Shown one piece after another: positions 36,168 through 45,583 of a stretch of DNA of 64,000 nucleotides. The notes beneath the pieces are model-generated. The model saw only the letters and a list, made by a program, of their open reading frames with translations, was not told the DNA's origin and did not search any database. Both the position numbers and the translations under genes were made by a program. The stretch is from Candidatus Obscuribacterales bacterium. GTDB taxonomy: Bacteria; Cyanobacteriota; Vampirovibrionia; Obscuribacterales; Obscuribacteraceae. Every line of letters begins with the position of its first letter. The stretch's first letter is position 1. The stretch spans positions 1 to 64,000 of the forward strand of contig JAIEQI010000012.1 in assembly GCA_019747875.1 (NCBI GenBank), written 5' to 3'.

Positions 36168-37951
36168 GAGATTTTTCGCTTCAACTGGTTCTCGAGTATT
36201 GCTATATCGCGAGTCCAACTTTGTCTGGCAGTGTCCGAAGGAAATGCATTGGCTAAATCGTTGTGTAAAATTGATTCACCTAAATGTGCAACTGATTCGG
36301 CATTATCCCACCACTTTGAATGAACGCAATATGCTAGCAGAAGTACTATGTAGGGAAAACAACCTGCCTTCTGTTCCGGCGTAGCGTTGGAAACCCCGTC
36401 GACTATCTCCTTTATCAATTTTCCGGCTTCTTCTCGATGGTTAAACTTCTGTTCCAATGCAACAAGATTGATTTTTAGTCCAACAAGCCATGGATCTCCG
36501 GGCCCATATTTCCGGGCTTTCATTTCGATCAGTGTTCGATCCAGATCGCGCGCATCTTCATAGCGATCAAGCCAACTCATAAGAGACGAGAGCTTCTGAA
36601 TTGCATCATAGTAAGATCGATCCAACGGATGACTCTTTATAATTGCAAGTGCATCGTTTGCATATTGATTTGCTCGAGGCTTAGTTGTGAGGTTCTTCCA
36701 ATCAAAGAGCATCTCGCATTGTCCCAACTGCGCAAGAACAGTGCAAACCTCTCTGCTATATTGTCCGTATTTTGCAATTTTGTATCTGAGTTGTTGTTGT
36801 AATGCTTCTTTGCAAGGACTTGGCTTTCCAATAACAAGATAGTAATTGGCCAAAACCTCTTGAATTTGGTCATACTCTTTCCTATTGCCGTTTCGATGCG
36901 TTAACATGAATTGGTTGGCCAGAATATTGCACCTTTGAACTTCGTCAAACTTTCCTGCTCGGACAAAAACTGTTGTGAGGTTAAATAGTGCCTTCAGAAT
37001 ACGTTGTTCCGAATAGACAGATTTAGCTGCTTCTTCTAAAGCTTTTCGGTAGGAGATTTCCGCGGCCGTAAGATCACCTTCGAACATTGAAAGTGTTCCA
37101 TCGGCTGTCAGTTGGTCAAACAACACGTCGGCCATCAAGCCAGTCGCTTCTTGATTGCGGCCAGCTTGCTGTAAGTACTTCAAGTAATTATTTCGGATTT
37201 CTTTGCGATCGGATTCGCTGCAGTACGAGGTTGCAGCTTGCGCAACCGCTTTCTTGAATGCTTTGTCGGCCAGTGCTGAGTCACCATTTGCAGCTGCGGC
37301 TTGGGCCAGTTTATGGAGGCAACGGACAAACTGCTGGTGAACAATCAGCTCCGGGGATTTAGTGGTTAGCATGTCTGCGGTGACCACCTGTTCATACTTT
37401 TCCGAGGCCTTGTCGAAGCTTTTCGCAGCATCGCTGGCCTTGCCCTCCCCTTCATACACTTTGCCTAAGTGATCGAAGCTATTCGCTATGTCTTCCTGGA
37501 TAAGGCGTAACTGCACCTTTTGCTCCGCAATTTTCACTTCTTCGACTTTGTTCAAAGGACCCGATTTAGTCTTTGTTCGATTCTCGAGTTCTGCAGAAGC
37601 AATTTTTTCTGCGCGATTCAGCACTTTTATGGATTTTTTGTAGGCTGCTTTTGCTTCGGAATTTTTCTCGTTGGCAGCAAGCATGTCCCCTTGCACGCAT
37701 AGAGCCACGCCATAACGAAAGTCAGAGTCGCCAAAGGCTTGCGCGGCGGCTACCGCCTCGTTTGATATGGCTAAGGCTTGTTCCTTTTTTCTCTTTCTTA
37801 GCAGGTTTTGTGCTGTGGTTCTGCACTGTTCCCAGGTCTGCGATTTTGACTGGTGTTCTAACATAGAGCACGAGCTAATTAATGAACAACACAAAAGCGG
37901 CACTATGCCTTTTTGCCATGACAGTTTCTCGGTGTCTAAAGTGCTTGGCAT
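36164..37951 (-). CDS. TPR lipoprotein
   Basis: 595 residues. Signal peptide with a good lipobox (CCSLISSC), so the mature protein is probably lipid-anchored. The rest is TPR-like helices (RKRKKEQALAISNEAVAAAQ, KASDAAKSFDKASEKYEQVV, DLTAAEISYRKALEEAAKSV, HREEAGKLIKEIVDGVSNAT). It is the last gene of the minus-strand operon 41399-36164 (6 bp after the TadG-like gene) and converges with the CHAT gene. Likely an envelope assembly scaffold, comparable to the TPR lipoprotein TadD of Tad systems, though that identity is not proven. Confidence 0.85.
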   Translation of the reverse strand: MPSTLDTEKLSWQKGIVPLLCCSLISSCSMLEHQSKSQTWEQCRTTAQNLLRKRKKEQALAISNEAVAAAQAFGDSDFRYGVALCVQGDMLAANEKNSEAKAAYKKSIKVLNRAEKIASAELENRTKTKSGPLNKVEEVKIAEQKVQLRLIQEDIANSFDHLGKVYEGEGKASDAAKSFDKASEKYEQVVTADMLTTKSPELIVHQQFVRCLHKLAQAAAANGDSALADKAFKKAVAQAATSYCSESDRKEIRNNYLKYLQQAGRNQEATGLMADVLFDQLTADGTLSMFEGDLTAAEISYRKALEEAAKSVYSEQRILKALFNLTTVFVRAGKFDEVQRCNILANQFMLTHRNGNRKEYDQIQEVLANYYLVIGKPSPCKEALQQQLRYKIAKYGQYSREVCTVLAQLGQCEMLFDWKNLTTKPRANQYANDALAIIKSHPLDRSYYDAIQKLSSLMSWLDRYEDARDLDRTLIEMKARKYGPGDPWLVGLKINLVALEQKFNHREEAGKLIKEIVDGVSNATPEQKAGCFPYIVLLLAYCVHSKWWDNAESVAHLGESILHNDLANAFPSDTARQSWTRDIAILENQLKRKIS

Positions 37952-37957
37952 TTTGCT

Positions 37958-38932
37958 CTATGGTGGGGGCGTAGCGCCGACGGTCAGGGCAATCCCTGGC
38001 GCCATTAAAGATGTTCCTGCGCCACTTTTTGTGTCTTTTACATCAAGTTTAAGAACAATGTACACGGCAGTGGGAATATACTGCGGCGAGGCGCTTTCAT
38101 TGAATGCAGCCATCTTGTGATATTCCGCTGCTTGCATGAGTCTGGGCGGAGAAGTGTAATTGTTTATGCAGGGTGGTAACGATGAAATTGGAAATTGAAG
38201 ATCGGGATCGTCACCACCGCCAGGGAAGTTAACATCCAGGGAGATTTTGGTGTTTCCCTTGTAATATTTGCCGGAATCATCGATGAATTTCTTGTCGTAT
38301 TCCATAAGAGCTTTGTTGGCGCTATCATCGAAGAAATATGTGGTTGGCTCAACGTTTGAACTTGCAAGATTGTCATCACTATCGGTCGCGGAAGGCGCTG
38401 CTTTCGCGCAGCCAAACGAACATTGTTCTAGCGCTATCGTTGCACCGGATGATGCTACACCGGCCATTCGTGCCGCTCCAGGGGAGCCAGCTGTGCTGAG
38501 GGCATCGTTCGCCGCCTTGCAAGATTCCGAAATGCGTTGTGCTTCAATACTCTTTCGCTCGACTGCAAGCAATGCGGCTGTGTCATGTGCCCTTTTGGCA
38601 AGGTCGCGAGAAATCTGCTGCAGCATCTTTTTGCTATCATTTTCATCTGCTAAGTCGATCGCCGCTTCATTGGATCGCAAACAAACTAACAACTCGCGTG
38701 AGTGTGCAAGGAGGTAGTTCATTTGTCCGATGCTATCATCTTTATTCAGCGCCACCGCTGCTGCCATAGCGACCTTTTCAGCTGCGCTGAGTTCCTTTGC
38801 ATTTAAAAGATGCAGCCAAAAAACATCTAGAGCCCAAAGCCCAATGATAAGGATAACGAATCCGACAGCTGCACACACTATCAATATGTTGCCTTTGCTT
38901 CGCCGAGTCCTTTTACTTGATGTATGTTGCAT
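37958..38932 (-). CDS. TadG-like pilus assembly protein
   Basis: 324 residues from the ATG at 38932 with AGGA upstream. An alternative GTG at 38950 would overlap the previous stop as GTGA, suggesting coupling. Residues about 10-35 have the TadG-type N-terminal membrane segment (SKGNILIVCAAVGFVILIIG), followed by a helical region LNAKELSAAEKVAMAAAVAL and a long extracytoplasmic domain with several Cys (SSLPPCINNYT). TadG proteins are membrane-anchored partners of Flp pili. It sits fourth in the operon, 14 bp after 38947-39597 and 6 bp before the TPR lipoprotein. Confidence 0.75.
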   Translation of the reverse strand: MQHTSSKRTRRSKGNILIVCAAVGFVILIIGLWALDVFWLHLLNAKELSAAEKVAMAAAVALNKDDSIGQMNYLLAHSRELLVCLRSNEAAIDLADENDSKKMLQQISRDLAKRAHDTAALLAVERKSIEAQRISESCKAANDALSTAGSPGAARMAGVASSGATIALEQCSFGCAKAAPSATDSDDNLASSNVEPTTYFFDDSANKALMEYDKKFIDDSGKYYKGNTKISLDVNFPGGGDDPDLQFPISSLPPCINNYTSPPRLMQAAEYHKMAAFNESASPQYIPTAVYIVLKLDVKDTKSGAGTSLMAPGIALTVGATPPP

Positions 38933-38946
38933 GTGCAATCCTGATC

Positions 38947-39597
38947 TCACTTTTTCTTGACCGATGGGAAATAGACCATGCCTTCATATCTTCCTTTAGG
39001 CTCGGAGGCTAAATCAAGCGGAATCCGGTTAGAGGTTTGCTCGCCAGCTGCGGAAACCTGAGCTGATGCTTGAAACCCCTGTGTATTCAGCGCCTCCTTG
39101 AATGCAAAAAAACTATCAATGGGAACAGCAACCGCACCCGCGAAATTGTCGATCCTCAGATCTACAAGAACCGGTGGCACACCATAAGAAACCGCAACAA
39201 CCTCTTCCTGAGCCGGCGATTTCTTCGAAAACTTTATCTGGATTGCGACCATTTTCTTTTTCATTTCTTTTTGCAAAGCAGCAAAACGTCGAATTCCTAC
39301 TAAGGCTGGTTTTTCCCCAACCTTCGAACAGACATACATGTCCTGGTATTTGACTTTTTCTTTGGTCTTGGTGTCTGTAGAGTGCACGACGATCTTGTAA
39401 AAGTTTCCTAGTTTTGAATCTTTGTATTTCAGAAAACCCTCCATGGGCTTTGATTCAAATTCAATCACGTAGTCATACTTTGTATCGGAGGCTTCGTCAC
39501 TCAGGGAGCCTTGACCTAGCGATAATAAGCTTACTAGTGCAAGTGCAGATACAACCGATAGTGGCGAGCGTGGCAATAGTGTTTTGAACAAATTCAT
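38947..39597 (-). CDS. Secreted hypothetical in the Tad-like operon
   Basis: 216 residues. Signal peptide (MNLFKTLLPRSPLSVVSALA..., cleavage near GQGS). The mature part is beta-rich and basic, with a repeated Val/Tyr/Lys pattern (YDYVIEFESKPMEGFLKYK, KYQDMYVCSKVGEKPALVG, VEEVVAVSYG-type strands). Not recognised. It starts 20 bp after the stop of the upstream gene at 39618 and is followed by the TadG-like gene, so it belongs to the same envelope operon. Confidence 0.75.
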   Translation of the reverse strand: MNLFKTLLPRSPLSVVSALALVSLLSLGQGSLSDEASDTKYDYVIEFESKPMEGFLKYKDSKLGNFYKIVVHSTDTKTKEKVKYQDMYVCSKVGEKPALVGIRRFAALQKEMKKKMVAIQIKFSKKSPAQEEVVAVSYGVPPVLVDLRIDNFAGAVAVPIDSFFAFKEALNTQGFQASAQVSAAGEQTSNRIPLDLASEPKGRYEGMVYFPSVKKK

Positions 39598-39617
39598 TTT
39601 CTCTGGACGTCTTTCGC

Positions 39618-40526
39618 TTACGGTGAAACCTTGCCCGGAATTACAGGATTATCTGGATAGCAGACAATCTTGATCGTTTGCTCTCCGTTTGGCGTAGGAA
39701 GTACTACTTGTTCCGTTTGATCCGGTCGGGGGCATTTCACGTTTCCATGTCCTTGAATCGAAGCTGTTTCACCAGGCTTTAGATAGATGACCGAAGGATA
39801 AACAATACTTTGAGGCTTTGAGACCAGCTTATCGTTTACGGTGAAAACCAACCTGTTCAAATCAAGCTTCTGTTTCACACCATTTGGAGACAATATCGTT
39901 ACTGGAACGCGATTAACACCGATGAATTTTTCCATGTTACCGTTGTAATTTATCGGTGTGTAATTAGTCGTTCCATAAATTAATACGCCATCAGCATGAT
40001 AGGCATAACCAGCCTCGGGAGCTATCCATCCATTGGAAAGCGGTGTACCTTGATGCGCAAAAACAATTTTGTTTCCCGCTTCTACCACGGCTCCAGTTTT
40101 TGCTGGGTCGTGTGCTGCTCCGAAATCAGCGCTGTCATATTTCAATGGTCCTGCTGGTAGCGAAACGGACGGTTCAGGAATCAACTTTTTCTTGTTTGAA
40201 TAAAACTGAGGATCGAAGTTTCTCCAATTCTCTGGATCGGTCACATTAATTGGCTGCTTTTGCAGGTTGTATTTGAAAATGTTGTAGGTCCGTTCGTCCT
40301 CTCCTTTTTTGGCGAAGGATTTCCAGCGCATGATTTTTGGTTGCTTAGCGTCCGTTTTTGACGCAGCCTTTTCCTTGTTTGCGGTCGCAATAGTCGATTT
40401 TGTTTTAGATGCGCCCGTCGTCTCTGCTGCCAGGGAGTTGGGATTTGTGGAGATCGCAATGAATGCAGCTAATCCTAGAATGGTGATTTGAGAGTTTCTT
40501 TGTGTATCCCTATTTGATCTCAGCAT
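39618..40526 (-). CDS. Secreted hypothetical in the Tad-like operon
   Basis: 302 residues. Begins with a signal-like hydrophobic segment (SQITILGLAAFIAISTNPNS). A Lys/Ala/Thr-rich linker follows, then a globular beta-rich domain from about 110 with GNKIVFAHQGTPLSNGWIAP, AGYAYHADGVLIYGTTNYTP and GETASIQGHGNVKCPRPDQ. Two Cys near the C-terminus could pair. The fold is not recognised. Second gene of the minus-strand unit, 42 bp after the glycine-rich gene. Confidence 0.75.
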   Translation of the reverse strand: MLRSNRDTQRNSQITILGLAAFIAISTNPNSLAAETTGASKTKSTIATANKEKAASKTDAKQPKIMRWKSFAKKGEDERTYNIFKYNLQKQPINVTDPENWRNFDPQFYSNKKKLIPEPSVSLPAGPLKYDSADFGAAHDPAKTGAVVEAGNKIVFAHQGTPLSNGWIAPEAGYAYHADGVLIYGTTNYTPINYNGNMEKFIGVNRVPVTILSPNGVKQKLDLNRLVFTVNDKLVSKPQSIVYPSVIYLKPGETASIQGHGNVKCPRPDQTEQVVLPTPNGEQTIKIVCYPDNPVIPGKVSP

Positions 40527-40568
40527 TATTTGTTACCTATCAATCTGATTATGCGACTCGGTTATGTT

Positions 40569-41399
40569 CTATTTGGTCTTCTTGGGTTGGATAGTCTGTT
40601 GCGGAGAATTTTGCTTCGCTGCTCCCGGCTGAGCACGATTAATCGCAGGTTGTGTGATGGTTTTGTTCTTTGCACGTTCTCTTTCAAGCCGTTCGCGTTC
40701 CAATCGTTCTCGCTCTTTCTCTTTTTCACGATCCTTCGCTGTTCGATGGTCTTGGACCTGAGAGCTGCTGGAGTTCGTGGATTTTGGCTGTAAGCCTCCG
40801 CGTGATCCAGTTGAGACGGCATCCCCGCCGCCGCCACTACCGCCTCCACCTCCACCTCCACCGCCGCCACCGGAACTTCCGCCAACGGAGAACCCCCCAC
40901 CGACAGGACTTCCTCCTCCGGCGCGTCCACCGCTCGAAGTATTAGCTCGTGAGTTTCCACCACTGCTGCTTCCGCGGTATCCGCCTGAACTCGATGAAGG
41001 CGCTCCACCACTTGAGCTCGAGGCTCCCCCTCCAGAACTCGACCGACTGGTACTGAATCCTCCGTAATTGCTAACGCCTGTTTGGCTGGGCTGCGCACTT
41101 GGTTGATTCTGTGAATTTGAGTTGCTGCTAGGAGATTGGGATTGTGCTGGTTGCGCGGAGGAGCGATCTTGTGGCGCGGCTTCGTGGCTTTGCGGTGCTA
41201 TTTGTTGAGCTGTTCCGGTAGGTCTGTTTGGTTGCACTGCATCTGCTGGTAGACCAATGAGCAGAATTCGGTGTTCCCCCTCTGCGCCTTCACTCCCGGC
41301 TTTCTCTGTAGAGAAGGCTGGAAAGAAAGTGGTCTGAAAAGAAAGAGCCAAGATTAGTGTAGAGACGCTACGAGGATTTGCCAGGTGCAAACGTTTCAT
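40569..41399 (-). CDS. Secreted Gly/Ser-rich protein, first gene of the Tad-like operon
   Basis: 276 residues. Signal peptide (VSTLILALSFQTTFFPAFST). The rest is low complexity: Gln/Pro/Ser, then Ser/Gly with an 11-Gly run, then a highly charged REKEKERERLERERLERER helix and a Thr/Gln/Lys tail. No known domain. It opens the five-gene operon that runs to 36164. An extracellular tether or matrix component is a guess. Confidence 0.7.
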   Translation of the reverse strand: MKRLHLANPRSVSTLILALSFQTTFFPAFSTEKAGSEGAEGEHRILLIGLPADAVQPNRPTGTAQQIAPQSHEAAPQDRSSAQPAQSQSPSSNSNSQNQPSAQPSQTGVSNYGGFSTSRSSSGGGASSSSGGAPSSSSGGYRGSSSGGNSRANTSSGGRAGGGSPVGGGFSVGGSSGGGGGGGGGGGSGGGGDAVSTGSRGGLQPKSTNSSSSQVQDHRTAKDREKEKERERLERERLERERAKNKTITQPAINRAQPGAAKQNSPQQTIQPKKTK

Positions 41400-41546
41400 C
41401 TGAGTTCCTTTAATTTTCGAAGGAATAGTGGAGCTCTAAACCGGCGCCGCCAAGTAGACTCCGGACCAAAATTATATACCCCCTCAGGTAACGAATAGAC
41501 TATCCTTAACCCTGTAAAACGTAGGATTTAATAGATGTCATGGGAG

Positions 41547-42380
41547 CTAAGAGGCTCGTCTTAAGCTCAGGTTCTTAACCGGGTGCTGGCTTCCTTTTGA
41601 TTGTTTTCCCGCTTTGACGCCACCTCTGTGCGGTTTTGCTTCAGTCGTGACTGGCGGCTTCTCGGTTATAAGCTTTGTCAACATTAGACCAAAACTTAAT
41701 CCGATACACAGTATCCCCCAGAAGAGGGATGAGTTTGCTGTGCCCTCTAGTCCATTTGGAAGATTCATCCCGAAAACCGAGCTGATGGCTGTTATCGGGA
41801 AAAAGAGTGCTGCCAGAAGATTAAGTCGATGAGCTGCTAGCGCCATTTCATACGATCTCTGTGATTGTTGCTCACTTTTTTGTGCGATTGTGTAATCAAG
41901 TCCGTTTTTCGCATCAAGATGTAAAAGTTCCAAAGTCCTCTCGACATCGGCGGCAGCATCGCGAACTACGATGATATCTTTATCCTCACTCACCATTTCT
42001 CGAGCTTGTTGTAAGGTGCTATGCAAGTTACGTGCTGCTCTATGCAGTGGTGTTACCTCGCTGAGGGCTTGGAAATAGTCATCGGCACAGTCAGCACCGT
42101 GGAGAATGTTTTCTAAGCCAGCTGCCAAATCCGTGTAATCGGACAGATGCCTGCGCAGTGCTCCGGCACCGCTGCCGTTTTGGTTCGATAGCCACACTCC
42201 TTCTGGATCGCGCCAGAATAGCCTTGCCGATCGTTCTCGCTCGTTTGCGCTTGGTGGCGCATGTAATACCAGCAGCAAGTGCCCATCTGCAAACATTGCT
42301 CGCTGTCGTCCTGCGGTTTCGCCAAATCTTTCTCTGATTTGCTCTGGTACATTCCAGAATTCAGGAACGATTGTTTTCAT
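41547..42380 (-). CDS. CorA-family divalent cation transporter
   Basis: 277 residues. The C-terminal signature is intact: transmembrane helix 1 (LLAALFFPITAISSVF) leads into the GMN motif (residues 204-206, VFGMNLPNG), and helix 2 follows after a short loop (SSLFWGILCIGLSFGLMLTK). CorA-type pentamers carry Mg2+, Ni2+ or Co2+ through the inner membrane. The cytoplasmic N-terminal region is about 185 residues, shorter than in E. coli CorA, and the 30-residue basic tail (KPHRGGVKAGKQSKG...) is unusual. It is monocistronic. The transported ion cannot be told from sequence; zinc efflux (ZntB-type) is also possible. Confidence 0.85.
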   Translation of the reverse strand: MKTIVPEFWNVPEQIRERFGETAGRQRAMFADGHLLLVLHAPPSANERERSARLFWRDPEGVWLSNQNGSGAGALRRHLSDYTDLAAGLENILHGADCADDYFQALSEVTPLHRAARNLHSTLQQAREMVSEDKDIIVVRDAAADVERTLELLHLDAKNGLDYTIAQKSEQQSQRSYEMALAAHRLNLLAALFFPITAISSVFGMNLPNGLEGTANSSLFWGILCIGLSFGLMLTKLITEKPPVTTEAKPHRGGVKAGKQSKGSQHPVKNLSLRRAS

Positions 42381-42667
42381 AGCTCCTCACCTCTGGCTGA
42401 AGTTGGAGCGTGGGGAGTAAAGTATTTTTGTGTTCGCTTATACAGCCTGTCCGAAGTGCCGGTTTTATCTATTTTCTGCACATTCGTTGATGTTGATTTC
42501 CATTCTTTTCTTATTCTTCTCTTCTCTTTTTTCATATCTCCATTCTTGCATTAGGGCGGTTAAGGACGTGTTAAGGCTACGGCTCAGTGCGATTATTGAG
42601 TTCAATTTTTAGAAACTAAATTGCAATTGCGCCGTCCCATCTACTGGCGGCGAACGAGGAGCGGATT

Positions 42668-43531
42668 ATGGGAATACTCTTGGGGGAAAGACGCGGATAT
42701 GATCTCGGAACTCGACGGGGTGGCGGAGGTCTAGGCGCCAAATTACTAATTGCATTGGCGGTGGCCGGTTTCTCGTTGTTCACTTATTTTAGTAATTCTG
42801 AATACAATCCCATTACCGAGAAAAAACAACATTTAGACATGAGTCCGCGTCAAGAAATTGCTCTCGGTCTGCAATCCGCACCGCAGATGGCCGGTAAGTT
42901 TGGTGGACTATCAGATGACTTAAATGCTCGCGAACAGGTGAAGAGCATCGGCTCTGAAATCGTTTCTAAATCGTCCGCGTCGAAAACACCGTATCAATAC
43001 GATTTCAATTTGCTGGCAGATCAGAAGACAGTCAATGCGTTCGCTCTTCCAGGCGGTCCGATCTTCATTACCGAGGGGCTTTATCGCAAACTGAAAACTC
43101 GAGGTGAGTTAGCCGGTGTGCTTGGCCATGAAATTGGACACGTTGCGGCGAGGCATTCGGCTCAGCATATCGCAAAGCAAAAACTAACGCAGGGACTCAC
43201 CGGGGCTGCCGTCATTGCTGCTTACGATCCGGAGAATCCATACAATCGTGGAACAGCGGCTATGGCTGCGCTCATCGGAAGTGTTGTTAACATGAAGTTT
43301 GGTAGGGGTGACGAGTTGGAGTCTGATCGTTTGGGCGTGAGATTCCTTTCCGAAGCTGGTTACGATCCTCGCGGCATGATAAAGGTAATGGAGGTACTGA
43401 GAGAGGCAAGCAAATCGCGTACTCCTGAATTTTTCTCAACTCATCCCAACCCCGAAAATCGGATCGAGCAAATTAACAAGGCTATTCGTGAACGCTATCC
43501 GAACGGAGTTCCAAAAGGAATGATTCCGTAG
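42668..43531 (+). CDS. M48 family membrane metalloprotease
   Basis: 287 residues; GAGGAG precedes the ATG. A single transmembrane helix (about 24-42) follows a Gly/Arg-rich head. The zinc site is VLGHEIGHVAARHS (His154, Glu155, His158), and the third ligand region is GDELESDRLGVRFL (Glu218). FALPGGPIFITEGLY is the strand before the active site, and FFSTHPNPENRIEQI is the usual M48C C-terminal motif. It is probably a periplasmic peptidase of the BepA/Oma1-like branch, acting on envelope proteins. All catalytic residues are present. Monocistronic. Confidence 0.92.
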   Translation: MGILLGERRGYDLGTRRGGGGLGAKLLIALAVAGFSLFTYFSNSEYNPITEKKQHLDMSPRQEIALGLQSAPQMAGKFGGLSDDLNAREQVKSIGSEIVSKSSASKTPYQYDFNLLADQKTVNAFALPGGPIFITEGLYRKLKTRGELAGVLGHEIGHVAARHSAQHIAKQKLTQGLTGAAVIAAYDPENPYNRGTAAMAALIGSVVNMKFGRGDELESDRLGVRFLSEAGYDPRGMIKVMEVLREASKSRTPEFFSTHPNPENRIEQINKAIRERYPNGVPKGMIP

Positions 43532-43566
43532 CGGAACTACTTAGTCCCTTGGCAAATTCAGTTCAC

Positions 43567-44091
43567 TTATTCGTTCTGTGCAGATTCTGTTTGAGGAAAT
43601 TGCGCAACTGCATCGTATACAAAAAGTGCTCTGAGTTTGTCCCAGAAATCGCCGCCGAGAACAAACAAACTTGCAACTAACATTATGTCCGCGCAGATAC
43701 AAGAGATGATCCTATAAGGTGGGTTCTCCGGTACCAATGTTGGCCAGTAACTGAGAATATAGCTAGGCACGAAGGAGAAGACGAAAAGAAAGAGTCCGAC
43801 CTTGTATCTGTTGCGACTGACGGAGCCTTTTGGTGCGAGTTTGCCCAGAACCGCAAAAATCTTTCCGGCAATCAAATCAAATGCTTCTTTTCCTAGTACG
43901 GCCACGGCCAGTACTGCGAGAATCTCAGGCCCACCGAAGGTGAGAATGCCAATAATTAGTGTTTTGATTGCGACAGGCAGCGTCGTCTGCGCGACCCAAA
44001 TTCCAAGAAGCGGAATGAATATCGAAAGAGCAAAGAGCGCAATTCCGATTATTAGCTTGGTTTTGGCAAGAACTGCTTTTCCTTGACTCAT
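43567..44091 (-). CDS. Integral membrane protein, 'transporter suffix' type
   Basis: 174 residues. Four hydrophobic helices: about 12-32, 36-65, 98-118 and 130-150. The C-terminal half has the pattern I associate with small 'transporter suffix domain' proteins: RNRYKVGLFLFVFSFVPSYI, then an S/C-rich helix and SLFVLGGDFWDKLRALFVYD. The role of that family is not established. No ribosome site is obvious before the ATG at 44091. It converges with the M48 gene. Confidence 0.7.
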   Translation of the reverse strand: MSQGKAVLAKTKLIIGIALFALSIFIPLLGIWVAQTTLPVAIKTLIIGILTFGGPEILAVLAVAVLGKEAFDLIAGKIFAVLGKLAPKGSVSRNRYKVGLFLFVFSFVPSYILSYWPTLVPENPPYRIISCICADIMLVASLFVLGGDFWDKLRALFVYDAVAQFPQTESAQNE

Positions 44092-44276
44092 ATAGATTTA
44101 GGTGTCCTGGAAATGGATACAAAGTTATTGTAGCTTTCTTGACATTGTCTTGTTTAGAACTTTGTGTTATCCGGATCTGGTGTCGAAATCAAGGAACTAT
44201 CCGATTTGCAAATAGACCCTGATTTATGTCGATTTTTTCTGGTGTCTTTCAAATCGTAGAGGACTGGTCATCACGT

Positions 44277-45572
44277 CTAGTTCTCATTACCGGCACCAGG
44301 TGTTGGCTCGTCTGTAGGTTCTTCGCCATTGCCAAATGCGATTGCTGCTGCTGCTTTCGATATTGCGTAAACCGGGGGCTTCCTTAAATTACACAATGCG
44401 ATAACCGCTGAATTAGCTTCTGGAAGGATGATTATGCTTGAGGCTACGCCGGGTGTGCCACCATTCATCGCTACGACAAATTGATTGCCCATGCTTTTGT
44501 TCGGTCCCGAGTGCCAACCGAAAGCCCAGGGACAGGGGTCGCCAGTTGAAAGTGCTGGGCGATCGTACCAGAGCGTCTTGTATGCTTGCGGTGAGATCAT
44601 CTTGCGCGACATGAGACCATAAACATAGTTGCAGAGATCATTAGAGGTGCTTGCGAGCATTCCAGCGGAAAATGAGATCGCTGGATTCTTATACTCGATC
44701 GACCTGAGTGGACCATTTCCCATGTTGTCGCCGTATGCTTGTGCGACGCGCCCGCTTCCTTGCATCATGACCGTTGTGGCGGTGCTGTTCATTTGCATCG
44801 GAGCAAGAATGGTTTCTCTAACTACCTCAAAAAACGGTCTGCGAGTGACATTCTCGATTACGGATCCGATCAATCGATAGCTGAAATTGGAATACAGAAA
44901 TTGTGAACCCGGTTGCGATGCCAGCGGTGTGTGATCAAGAATCTCCAACTGATCCACCCATGCCACTTCTTGTGAAACTTTGTTTGGCACTCCTGCACTC
45001 ATAGAGGCAAGCTGCCTTATGGTCAAGTTTTGATACGGGCGAGTCAGTCCCGAAATATATTTTGCCAATGGATCGTCCAAGCCGACCAATCCCTGATCGA
45101 CGAGTGACAAAAGAGTTAGTGCTGTGAAGGTCTTCGTTAGTGATGCTAGACCAAATACAGTATCATTCGTGCATGGCTGCCTGTTTTGGATTGATGCTAA
45201 GCCGTATGCCTTTTGAAATTCGGTTCGCCCATTGCGGATGACAGCCAAAGTGTATGCAGGAACATTTAATTCTGCCATGCGTTTCTTTACCATGGCATCG
45301 ATGCGTTGCAATCGTTGTGAGAAATTGTCTGCAGGTGCTGTCCCAGCTCCCTGTTCTGCAGCTGCTGCCCCTGCAAAGTTTGGCGCGCCATTTCTCAGTC
45401 CAGGAACAAATCCTGAATTGAAGTTGCTTTGTGTATCCGGCATTTCAGCTTGTTGTCCGAATGCGGGCAAGTCCAAAAGCAAGAGCTTGAATACAGCCAT
45501 TATGATCGGCATGTAGCAGCGAAGCCGTGCGTTGCCCTTGGGGGAATCGATAACATTTTCTATCTTTCGCAT
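44277..45572 (-). CDS. Serine hydrolase of the beta-lactamase/transpeptidase-like family
   Basis: 431 residues from the ATG at 45572 (two GTG codons precede it in frame). A hydrophobic segment MPIIMAVFKLLLLDL marks the N-terminus as exported. Numbered from the first GTG (45578), catalytic residues are Ser146 and Lys149 in FGLASLTKT and Tyr229 with Asn231 in YSNFSY; the third element is HSGPNK or MNGGTPG. This is the class C / esterase (AmpC-like, EstB-like) branch, so the substrate may be an ester or peptidoglycan stem rather than a beta-lactam. It begins 11 bp after the DUF4239 stop and is likely co-transcribed with it. Confidence 0.88.
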   Translation of the reverse strand: MRKIENVIDSPKGNARLRCYMPIIMAVFKLLLLDLPAFGQQAEMPDTQSNFNSGFVPGLRNGAPNFAGAAAAEQGAGTAPADNFSQRLQRIDAMVKKRMAELNVPAYTLAVIRNGRTEFQKAYGLASIQNRQPCTNDTVFGLASLTKTFTALTLLSLVDQGLVGLDDPLAKYISGLTRPYQNLTIRQLASMSAGVPNKVSQEVAWVDQLEILDHTPLASQPGSQFLYSNFSYRLIGSVIENVTRRPFFEVVRETILAPMQMNSTATTVMMQGSGRVAQAYGDNMGNGPLRSIEYKNPAISFSAGMLASTSNDLCNYVYGLMSRKMISPQAYKTLWYDRPALSTGDPCPWAFGWHSGPNKSMGNQFVVAMNGGTPGVASSIIILPEANSAVIALCNLRKPPVYAISKAAAAIAFGNGEEPTDEPTPGAGNEN

Positions 45573-45583
45573 CACCACTTTAA

